A DNA stretch of 31,141 bases from the NCBI GenBank assembly GCA_035460965.1, contig DATHWB010000242.1:1-31141 (forward strand), in the 5' to 3' direction. The stretch is from DATHWB01 sp035460965. Lineage in GTDB: Bacteria; Actinomycetota; Acidimicrobiia; Spongiisociales; ZC4RG35. This document shows, piece by piece, positions 24,476 to 31,141 of the stretch. The stretch's first letter is position 1. Each line of letters starts with the position of its first letter. The notes beneath the pieces were generated by a model that worked only from the letters and a program-made list of their open reading frames with translations, ran no database searches and was not told the origin of the DNA. The translations under genes were made by a program, and so were the position numbers.

Positions 24476-26902
24476 GTGCGTGCCGTGTTCACGAAACCTC
24501 GTCTCGCTGCCCTTGGCGCGCTGCTCAGCGTGGTGGCACTCACCGCCGTCCTCGACGACTTCGCTCGGGTCGCCCACCGTTCGAACGTCGAGTCCGACAC
24601 GTCAGCTCGCCTCGATGCGCTCGCCCGGACGATGAGCGACATGATCGCTCGGGAGACCGCCGCCGCCGACACCATGGCGGTGTTCGTCGAGTTGACCGGG
24701 TTCCAGGAACTGGCGTTGGAAGCGACCTTCCCGGTCTTCGCAGAGGCTCTGATCCGGGAGGGGACCGCCATCCGTTCCGTGCAGCTGGCGCCCGGGGGGA
24801 TCCTGGAGTTCGTCCATCCGCTCGACGGCAACGAGGCAGCACTGGGTCTCGACCTCTTCGACGATCCGGATCGACGGAACAACCTGTTGCCGGCCATCGA
24901 ATCGGGCAACAGCGTGTTGCAGGGGCCGTTCGAACTCGTCCAGGGGGGTCTGGCCCTGGCGGTCCGGCACCCCGTGTACGAGCCGGACGACTCATTCTGG
25001 GGATTCGCCGCGGTGATCCTGGACTGGGAGGCCGTGACGGTGGCCACCGGTTTCCAGGCCATTCCCGAGGAACTGGTCGCCGGGGTGCGATTGGCGGGCG
25101 ACGATCGAACGATCGCAGGCGACCCCACCGCGTTCGACGGGGAACCGCTCCTCCGCACGATCGCAGTCGGCGCCACGGACACCGAATGGACGATCGGGAT
25201 GCGACCGGCGGCAGGATGGCCCCTCATGGCGGACACCACGTGGATGATCTGGCTGTTCGGGGGAGTCCTGGCCCTGCTCTCGGCGTTCCACGTGCACGCC
25301 GTGTGGCGTCGGCCCGAACTCCTGGAACTGGAACGTGCCGCCGCGCTGGCGGATCTGGCGCGTTCGGAAGCCACCTTCCAGGCCACCTTCCAGCACGCCG
25401 GGATGGGCATCGTGATCGGAGACGTCGCCGGTCGTGTCGTGTCGGCCAATCCGGCCTTCAAACGGATCGTCGGAGTGAACGGCGATGTGACAGGGGTGCC
25501 GCTGCTCGGCTTCCTCGCTGCCGAGCACCACCGCATGTTCGAGCGGGAGATGGTGCGTGCCTACCGCCGCGCCACCGTCGTCGACCTGGATGTGCGGCTC
25601 GCAGACGACCGCGTGGTTCGGTGGGGGAGGATCAGGGCGAGCATCATTCCCGGCGACGACCGGCTCTTCGTGGGAATCGTGGAGGACATCACGGACCGGC
25701 TGCGAGCGGACGCCGCCCTCGCCGAGAGTGAGGACCGATTCCGTCGACTGTTCGAGCACGCTCCCATCGCCATCCAGCGGGAGGACCACTCGGCCGCCGC
25801 CGCCGAGGTGGAAGCACTCGTCGCCCGCGGCATCGACGTGCGGGAATGGTACGAGGGGGACAGCCGCCGCCTACGCAGCGTGCTGTCGCGTGTGATGATC
25901 ACGGACCTCAACCCTGCGGCGAGACGTCTACAGGAGGCGAGGCTCGGGACCGGAGTGGGGCCCGGGCCCCTCGTCAGGCACTACACCGAGCCTGCCAGGA
26001 GCGGGTTCATCGGCACTCTGGAGGCGATCAGTCGCGGTGAGACCACGCTCGAGTACGAAGTAGTCACCGTCCGGGCCGACGGGCACACGACCCACCTGGA
26101 CATGAAGTGGGAGGTTCCCGTCGTCGACGGAACTCCCGACTATGGCAACGTGATGCTGACCCTGCACGACATCAGCGAGCTTCGGGAGGCGGAGCGCAAA
26201 CTCCAGCGCGAGGTGGAGTCCAAGGATCGGTTCCTGGCATCGGTCGCCCACGAGCTGCGCACGCCCCTCACCGCGGTCGTCGGCTTCGCCCACGAGATCC
26301 AGGACGAGTCCGGCATCTACGGCGATGAGGAGAAGAAGGAGTTCCAGCGCCTGATCGCCTTCCACAGTGCCGAACTCTCTCACCTGATCGAGGACTTGCT
26401 GGTCTGGGCCAGGGCCGACATCGGTGAGGTTCAGGTCCGACCGGCCCCGATCGACCTCGGGGAGGTGGTGGCACAATGCATCGACTCGATGCCCGAGACC
26501 GATGTGGCCGTGGATTGGGTGTCGGATGACGTGATCGCCTACGCCGACCCGTCCCGGGTGCGCCAGATCGTCCGCAACCTCGTGACGAACGCCATCCGGT
26601 ACGGGGGTCCCGACGTCCGGGTCGAGGTCGTGGCCGACGGGGACTGGTCGGTCATCGAAGTCAGCGACGACGGCCCCGAACTGCCCGTCGACCGCCGTGA
26701 GGCGATCTTCGACGCCTACATCCGAGCCGAGACCTCGCGGTCCATGCCTGGTTCGATAGGTCTGGGCCTGACGGTGTCGAGGACACTGGCGCGGCTCCAG
26801 AACGGAGACCTCGTGTTCGTCCGGGAGCTCGACCGCAACATCTTCCGCGTGGCGTTGCCCACCTCCGTCGAGGCCGTGGCTTCCGTGTCGTCCCCCTACT
26901 GA
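24476..26902 (+). CDS. Orphan hybrid-sensor histidine kinase: CHASE-TM-PAS-PAS-HisKA-HATPase
   Basis: 808 aa from GTG 24476 (GTG 24485 is an alternative; no clear ribosome binding site). The same frame is open upstream through the whole MFS gene, but that is a shadow. Domains: an N-terminal TM (11-27); a CHASE sensor (about 75-240, LAPGGILEFVHPLDGNEAALG and AVRHPVYEPDDSFWGFAAVI); a second TM (253-275); PAS 1 (about 298-410); PAS 2 (about 420-570); HisKA with phospho-acceptor H592 in AHELRTPL; and a catalytic ATPase with N box NLVTNAIRYGG (701-711), G1 DDGPEL and G2 IGLGLTVSR. CHASE senses extracellular ligands. No response regulator is adjacent, so its partner lies elsewhere. It overlaps the convergent pgm gene by 7 bp. 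Confidence 0.9.
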   Translation: MRAVFTKPRLAALGALLSVVALTAVLDDFARVAHRSNVESDTSARLDALARTMSDMIARETAAADTMAVFVELTGFQELALEATFPVFAEALIREGTAIRSVQLAPGGILEFVHPLDGNEAALGLDLFDDPDRRNNLLPAIESGNSVLQGPFELVQGGLALAVRHPVYEPDDSFWGFAAVILDWEAVTVATGFQAIPEELVAGVRLAGDDRTIAGDPTAFDGEPLLRTIAVGATDTEWTIGMRPAAGWPLMADTTWMIWLFGGVLALLSAFHVHAVWRRPELLELERAAALADLARSEATFQATFQHAGMGIVIGDVAGRVVSANPAFKRIVGVNGDVTGVPLLGFLAAEHHRMFEREMVRAYRRATVVDLDVRLADDRVVRWGRIRASIIPGDDRLFVGIVEDITDRLRADAALAESEDRFRRLFEHAPIAIQREDHSAAAAEVEALVARGIDVREWYEGDSRRLRSVLSRVMITDLNPAARRLQEARLGTGVGPGPLVRHYTEPARSGFIGTLEAISRGETTLEYEVVTVRADGHTTHLDMKWEVPVVDGTPDYGNVMLTLHDISELREAERKLQREVESKDRFLASVAHELRTPLTAVVGFAHEIQDESGIYGDEEKKEFQRLIAFHSAELSHLIEDLLVWARADIGEVQVRPAPIDLGEVVAQCIDSMPETDVAVDWVSDDVIAYADPSRVRQIVRNLVTNAIRYGGPDVRVEVVADGDWSVIEVSDDGPELPVDRREAIFDAYIRAETSRSMPGSIGLGLTVSRTLARLQNGDLVFVRELDRNIFRVALPTSVEAVASVSSPY

Positions 26903-28551
26903 GCCGTCTCGAGCACCGAGTCGACGAGCGCCCTCGCCTCGGCCAGGACCGACCGGAGGTGGTCGTCGCCGCGGAAGCTCTCGGCGTAGACCTTGTACAC
27001 GTCCTCGGTTCCCGACGGCCGGGCGGCGAACCACGCCTGGGCCGTCGCCACCTTGATACCGCCGAGCGGCGCTCCGTTGCCGGGTGCAGCCGTGAGAACC
27101 TCGGTGATCCGATCTCCGGCCAGCGTGTCGACGGTGATCCGGTCGGACGTGAGACCGGCGAGCGCCGCCTTCTGCTGACGGCCGGCCGCTGCGTCGATCC
27201 GGGAATACGACGGGTCGCCGTGTCGCTCCGTGAGCAAGCGATAGCGCCGACTCGGACTCTCGCCGGTCGTCGCCAGGATCTCGGCACCCAACAGACACAG
27301 CAGGATTCCGTCCTTGTCCGTCGTCCAGGTACCCCCGTCCATTCGCAGGAACGACGCCCCGGCGGATTCCTCGCCACCGAAGCCGATGTCGCCACTCAGC
27401 AGACCGGGAACGAACCACTTGAAGCCGACGGGAACTTCGACCAGTCGGCGGGCTAGCGCCGCGGTCACCCGGTCGATCATCGAGGAGGAGACCATCGTCT
27501 TACCGACCGCGGCCCGCTCTGACCACCCCGGCCGCGTCCGGAACAGGTGGTCGATCGAGACGGCCAGGAAATGGTTCGGGTTCATCAGGCCGGCGTCCGG
27601 AGTGACGATCCCATGTCGATCTGCGTCGGCATCGTTCCCCGTGGCGATGTCGAACGAGTCCCGGGCCTCTATCAACGAAGCCATGGCGTGGGGCGAGGAA
27701 CTGTCCATCCGGATGCGGCCATCCCAATCGAGGGTCATGAATCGCCAGGTGGCGTCGACGACGGGGTTGACCACGGTCAGGTCGAGTCCGTGCCGATCGG
27801 CGATCGCCGCCCAGTAGTCCACGGCGGCCCCTCCCATGGGGTCGGCACCGATTCGTACACCGGCGCTGCGGATCGCTCGGAGGTCCACGACGGAGGGGAG
27901 ATCTCCGACGTACTCGCCCAGGAAGTCGTGGCGTGCCGTGGTGCTGGCGGCTGACGCCTGAGGAAACCCCACCCGCTCGATGCCCGACGGATCGGCGAGA
28001 AGCTCGTTGGCGCGGCCGGCGATCCAGGAAGTGGTGTCCGAGTCCGCCGGACCTCCATGCGGCGGGTTGTACTTGAAGCCGCCGTCGGTGGGAGGGTTGT
28101 GCGAGGGCGTCACCACGATCCCGTCAGCACGCCCCGCATCGTCCTCGGGGCGTCCGCGGTTGTGGCGAAGGATGGCGAGGGAGAGGGCGGGTGTGGGCGT
28201 GAATCGCTCGTCGTCGTCGATGAGCGTGGGCACGCCGTTGCCGGCCAGGACCTCGAGGGTGGTGGTCCAGGCAGGCTCGCTCAGACCGTGGGTGTCCCTT
28301 CCGAGAAACAGCGGGCCCCGGATCCCGACCGATGCCCGGTAGTCGGCGACCGCCTGGGCCATGGCGGCGACGTGCGACTCGTTGAACGACCCGTCGAGAC
28401 TCGATCCCCGGTGGCCGGATGTCCCGAAAGACACCCGCTGCGTCGGGTCGTTCGGATCGGGCCTGAGGGCGAAGTAGCTCGTCACGAGGTGACTCAGATC
28501 GACGAGGTCGTCGGCGGTCGTGGGTGTCCCGGCGCGGGGGTGGGTGGACAT
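26896..28551 (-). CDS. pgm: Phosphoglucomutase, alpha-D-glucose phosphate-specific
   Basis: 551 aa from ATG 28551, the usual length of bacterial Pgm. Motifs: FGTSGHRGSS (42-51), the catalytic phosphoserine S150 in TPSHNPP (148-154), the metal loop DADADRHG (307-314, D307/D309/D311), the sugar-binding GGEESAG (392-398), and the phosphate-binding RPSGTEDVYKVY near the C-terminus. The enzyme interconverts glucose-1-phosphate and glucose-6-phosphate in glycogen, trehalose and cell-wall precursor metabolism. It is divergent from the DUF4230 gene, and convergent with the histidine kinase gene. No other carbohydrate genes are next to it. Confidence 0.95.
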   Translation of the reverse strand: MSTHPRAGTPTTADDLVDLSHLVTSYFALRPDPNDPTQRVSFGTSGHRGSSLDGSFNESHVAAMAQAVADYRASVGIRGPLFLGRDTHGLSEPAWTTTLEVLAGNGVPTLIDDDERFTPTPALSLAILRHNRGRPEDDAGRADGIVVTPSHNPPTDGGFKYNPPHGGPADSDTTSWIAGRANELLADPSGIERVGFPQASAASTTARHDFLGEYVGDLPSVVDLRAIRSAGVRIGADPMGGAAVDYWAAIADRHGLDLTVVNPVVDATWRFMTLDWDGRIRMDSSSPHAMASLIEARDSFDIATGNDADADRHGIVTPDAGLMNPNHFLAVSIDHLFRTRPGWSERAAVGKTMVSSSMIDRVTAALARRLVEVPVGFKWFVPGLLSGDIGFGGEESAGASFLRMDGGTWTTDKDGILLCLLGAEILATTGESPSRRYRLLTERHGDPSYSRIDAAAGRQQKAALAGLTSDRITVDTLAGDRITEVLTAAPGNGAPLGGIKVATAQAWFAARPSGTEDVYKVYAESFRGDDHLRSVLAEARALVDSVLETAQ

Positions 28552-28577
28552 GGTCCCATTGAAGCGGAGTGGTCATA

Positions 28578-29237
28578 GTGACGCGGATCGAGTTGCATTT
28601 CCGTGTGACTCGTTCTGCCAAGGCCCTCGTCGCCGCTGCGCTGGTCGTGCTCCTGGTCGGGCTCGGTTTCGCCGGCTTCATGATCGGCCGCGGCGTCGGC
28701 ACCGCCGAGGGCTGGGCTTCGCGCATCTTCGGTCAGGGCGAGGTGACGACCATCGGGCCCGTGACGATCTCGGCGATCAGGGAGCTGGCCCAGCTCACGA
28801 CGTACGAGATGGTCGAGTACACGGTCATCGAACAGGCGGACGACCGGGGATGGCTCAACTGGGCGACCGGCGACAGCGTGTCGATGTTCGTGGTCGCCCG
28901 AATCGGAGCCGGGGTGGACCTCGGGCGGCTGGACATGGCGGCAGTCGACGCCGATCCCCAGACCGGTGAGGCGACGATCGTGTTGCCGGCAGCAGAGATC
29001 CTCTACGTCGACGTGGACGAGGAACAGACCACCGTCTACGACCGGGACACCGGCATCTTCACCTCCGGCAACCCCAACCTCGAACAGGCGGCCCGCCTGG
29101 CTGCCGAGGAGGTGCTGGTCGCCGCTGCGCTGGAACGCGGCCTCCTGTCGAGTGCGGAAGAAGAGGCGGTCCTGGTGCTCACCGCGTTCGTCGAATCGCT
29201 CGGTTACACGGATGTGACGATCTCGGTCCGCTCCTGA
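28578..29237 (+). CDS. DUF4230-family membrane-anchored protein
   Basis: 219 aa from GTG 28578, chosen because GGAG (28566-28569) is 8 nt upstream; a GTG at 28569 would add three residues. One N-terminal membrane helix (about 15-37), then an extracytoplasmic part with TTIGPVTISAIRELAQLTTYEMVEYTVIEQ (57-86) and VARIGAGVDLGRLD (106-119), which fit the DUF4230 pattern. The family has no known function. It stands alone in a 27-bp gap from pgm upstream and is convergent with the carboxyltransferase gene, whose stop is 7 bp away. Confidence 0.85.
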   Translation: MTRIELHFRVTRSAKALVAAALVVLLVGLGFAGFMIGRGVGTAEGWASRIFGQGEVTTIGPVTISAIRELAQLTTYEMVEYTVIEQADDRGWLNWATGDSVSMFVVARIGAGVDLGRLDMAAVDADPQTGEATIVLPAAEILYVDVDEEQTTVYDRDTGIFTSGNPNLEQAARLAAEEVLVAAALERGLLSSAEEEAVLVLTAFVESLGYTDVTISVRS

Positions 29238-29244
29238 CGGCGAG

Positions 29245-31056
29245 TCAGACCGGATCGACGCGAGTGCGATGGTCGCCGTCCCTCCAGCGCGGCGGGGGAG
29301 TCGCTCGGAGCATCGAGACGATCCACCCCCGGGTCTCGGCTGGATCGATCACGGCATCGATTTCGAAGTGGGTCGCCATGTTGAGTGCCGTGCCCTTCGC
29401 ATACTCGTGGTCGACGAGCCGGCGGTACAGGGCCTCCCGCTCGTCCGGGTCTGCGATCTCCTCGAGCTCCCGTCGATAACCATGCCGGACGGCGCCCTCG
29501 AGGTTCATCATCCCGAATTCACCGGTCGGCCAGGCGATCGTGAAGGCTCCGGTCTGGAAGGCGCCACCCGCCATCGCCTGGGCGCCGAGGCCGTAACCCT
29601 TCCGGAGCACCACAGTCCCCACCGGAACGCCCAGGTTCGCTCCGGCGATCATGAGTCGTCCCGCGTGCCGGAGAAGTCCTTCCCGTTCGGAGGCCGGTCC
29701 GACCATGAACCCGGGTGTGTCGGCGAGGACCAGTACCGGCAAATCGAATGCGTCACACAACGTGAGAAACCGGGCAGCCTTGGTGGCACCGGTGGCATCG
29801 ATGGCACCACCGAGGTGTGAGCCGACGTTGGCCACCACACCGAGCGCCGTCCCTTCCACCCGGGCGAGCGCAGTCACCATCCCGGGACCCCAGTCGGGGC
29901 GCAACTCCAGCACCGAGCCGGTGTCGGCCAGGGTGTCGATCACCGTCCGAATGTCGTACACCTGCGCTCGGTTTCGGGGGATGAGGTCCCGCAGCGCCGA
30001 CTGGTCCTCGCATCCCCACTCCGAGATGGCACCTTGGAAGTACGCCAGGTACTGCTTGGCCACTCTCGTCGCCGCGGCCTCGTCGGCGACCCTGACGTCG
30101 ACGACTCCGGACGCCACCTGGTCCTCGATGGAACCGATCTCGGTGGGATCGAACCTGCCGAGTCCGCCCCCCTCGATCATCGCCGGTCCGCCGGCACCGA
30201 GGTTCGAGTCCTCTGTGGCGATGATGACATCGGCGCAAGCGGCGAACACGGCGTTCCCGGCGAAGCAGTAGCCGGCCACGACGGCGACCGTCGGTGCCCG
30301 CCCGCTCATGCGAGCCATCATCTGGAACGTGGGTACGTGCAGCCCGGCGATGACCGGAAGGTCGACGTCGCCCGGGCGCCCGCCGCCGCCCTCGGCGTAC
30401 AGCACGACCGGAAGGCGGTCCTCCAGGGCTCTCCGGAGCAGACGGTCGGTCTTGGCGTGGCCGCGGAACCCCTGTGTTCCGGCGAGGATCGTGTCGTCGT
30501 AGATCACCACGGCCGCCTGTGCCGCCTCCGGGGGGAACAGCTGCCCGTTGATCGATCCGATCCCGGTGATGACTCCGTCTGAGGAGGTGCGCTCGATCAG
30601 GTCGTCCGTGCTGTGACGACTCTCCTGGGCGGCGATCGCCAGCGCCCCGAACTCGACGAACGTCCCCGGGTCGACCAGTTCGTGCAGGTTCGCCCGAGCG
30701 GTGCGCCGACCGCGGCTCGTCCGGCGCTGCACCGCCTGCGGACGACGCTCGTCCTCGAGCCTGGCGTGTCGGTCGAGCACCTCTTCCAGGTCCGAACGGG
30801 ATGCGGACCCGGCCGCGGGAGGGGCGGTGTCGGTGGCGACCTCTCCTGGGACGAGATGCGCGATCAGATCCCCTCGACCCACCACATCCCCGACACCGAC
30901 CGCCAGGGCTCCGATGGTGCCGCTCGTCGGGGCGATCACGGGATGTTCCATCTTCATCGACTCGATCACCACGACCGGCGCCCCGGCTGCGACCGGTGTC
31001 CCGAGCGTCACGGGAACGGCCACGACCGTCCCGACGAGAGGCGACACGATGTCCAT
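29245..31056 (-). CDS. Biotinyl-domain (BCCP) and acyl-CoA carboxyltransferase fusion protein
   Basis: 603 aa from ATG 31056; the ribosome binding site is poor (GAGGTGG about 13 nt upstream). Residues 1-70 are a biotinyl carrier domain with K35 in ESMKMEH as biotin-accepting lysine. A linker rich in Ala/Pro/Arg (70-110) leads to a carboxyltransferase (about 115-590). Its signatures are NGQLFPPEAAQAAVVIYDDTILAGTQG, GGGGRPGD (223-230), GYCFAGNAVFAACADVII, LGAGGPAMIEGGG, and GGAIDATGATKAARFLTLCDAFDLPVLVLADTPGF. The family moves a carboxyl group from carboxybiotin to an acyl-CoA such as propionyl-CoA or acetyl-CoA. The biotin carboxylase partner is not in the window; it may lie just right of position 31141. 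Confidence 0.9.
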   Translation of the reverse strand: MDIVSPLVGTVVAVPVTLGTPVAAGAPVVVIESMKMEHPVIAPTSGTIGALAVGVGDVVGRGDLIAHLVPGEVATDTAPPAAGSASRSDLEEVLDRHARLEDERRPQAVQRRTSRGRRTARANLHELVDPGTFVEFGALAIAAQESRHSTDDLIERTSSDGVITGIGSINGQLFPPEAAQAAVVIYDDTILAGTQGFRGHAKTDRLLRRALEDRLPVVLYAEGGGGRPGDVDLPVIAGLHVPTFQMMARMSGRAPTVAVVAGYCFAGNAVFAACADVIIATEDSNLGAGGPAMIEGGGLGRFDPTEIGSIEDQVASGVVDVRVADEAAATRVAKQYLAYFQGAISEWGCEDQSALRDLIPRNRAQVYDIRTVIDTLADTGSVLELRPDWGPGMVTALARVEGTALGVVANVGSHLGGAIDATGATKAARFLTLCDAFDLPVLVLADTPGFMVGPASEREGLLRHAGRLMIAGANLGVPVGTVVLRKGYGLGAQAMAGGAFQTGAFTIAWPTGEFGMMNLEGAVRHGYRRELEEIADPDEREALYRRLVDHEYAKGTALNMATHFEIDAVIDPAETRGWIVSMLRATPPPRWRDGDHRTRVDPV

Positions 31057-31098
31057 CCGGGCATTGAACCACCTCGGAGTTTCCCAGTTGATCGTGCA

Positions 31099-31114
31099 GG
31101 GGGCGCGAGCCCCC
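31099..31114. terminator. GGGGGC-GCGA-GCCCCC hairpin at right edge
   Basis: A perfect 6-bp stem (31099-31104 with 31109-31114) capped by a GCGA (GNRA) loop on the plus strand. It is 43 nt upstream of the carboxyltransferase start, so it could end an upstream gene's transcript. No U-tract is present. Confidence 0.4.
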
Positions 31115-31141
31115 CGGCACCCCCCAGCGCTCGATCCCTGT

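Noticed and set aside
22619..26902. Single 1427-codon open frame across the MFS and histidine kinase genes
   Set aside because: Its first part is a different frame of the MFS gene, whose own frame codes a clear transporter; high GC leaves the shadow frame free of stops. Kinase homology begins only near 24476.
29753..31120. 455-codon alternative frame on the minus strand
   Set aside because: Arg-rich shadow of the BCCP-carboxyltransferase gene.

Overview
The window is gene-dense, high-GC DNA. It has many GTG starts, ATGA/GTGA stop-start overlaps, a SARP/BTAD regulator with an ATPase and TPR region, an IclR and a ROK regulator, a DUF4230 protein and a BCCP-carboxyltransferase fusion. This points to an actinobacterium (Actinomycetota). 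A deep lineage such as Acidimicrobiia would fit, but that is inference. I see no rRNA, tRNA, CRISPR array, insertion sequence or prophage. No stretch longer than about 300 bases lacks a gene.

Left part (1-4324): a truncated ketopantoate-reductase-family gene (minus) runs off the edge and is divergent from a short-chain dehydrogenase (plus). A small membrane protein follows. Then a tightly overlapped minus-strand operon encodes a membrane-anchored cupredoxin, a signal-peptide/multi-TM protein and a SAM-dependent methyltransferase.

Signalling block (4472-13209): a 403-aa membrane protein looks like the N-terminal sensor module of a kinase or phosphatase but has no catalytic domain. Next to it is a 927-aa SARP-type regulator. 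Divergent from the regulator is an operon made of a GAF/PP2C phosphatase fused to an RsbW-like ATPase, two STAS (RsbV-like) proteins and a second catalytic-less sensor module. That second module has a one-base frameshift near 11940. A DUF1990-like protein and a stand-alone cyclic-nucleotide-binding-domain protein end the block. Together these look like a partner-switching stress circuit whose usual one-piece membrane sensor-phosphatase is split into separate genes. A CGTWACG heptamer lies upstream of four of these units. No sigma factor is visible in the window.

Catabolic block (13354-22419): plus-strand genes encode a CBM9-like protein, an IclR regulator, a formylglycine-generating enzyme with both catalytic cysteines, a class III PLP enzyme (GSA-aminomutase-like) and an M81/MlrC-type metalloenzyme. 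They converge, across a perfect 16-bp hairpin, on a minus-strand ROK repressor, enolase-superfamily enzyme and aldo/keto reductase operon. The set reads as a catabolic island of unknown substrate under two regulators, and it is the best candidate here for an undescribed pathway.

Right part (22626-31141): an MFS exporter with a C-terminal soluble domain, an orphan CHASE-PAS-PAS histidine kinase, phosphoglucomutase (pgm), a DUF4230 membrane protein and a BCCP-carboxyltransferase fusion. The last lacks a biotin carboxylase partner inside the window.
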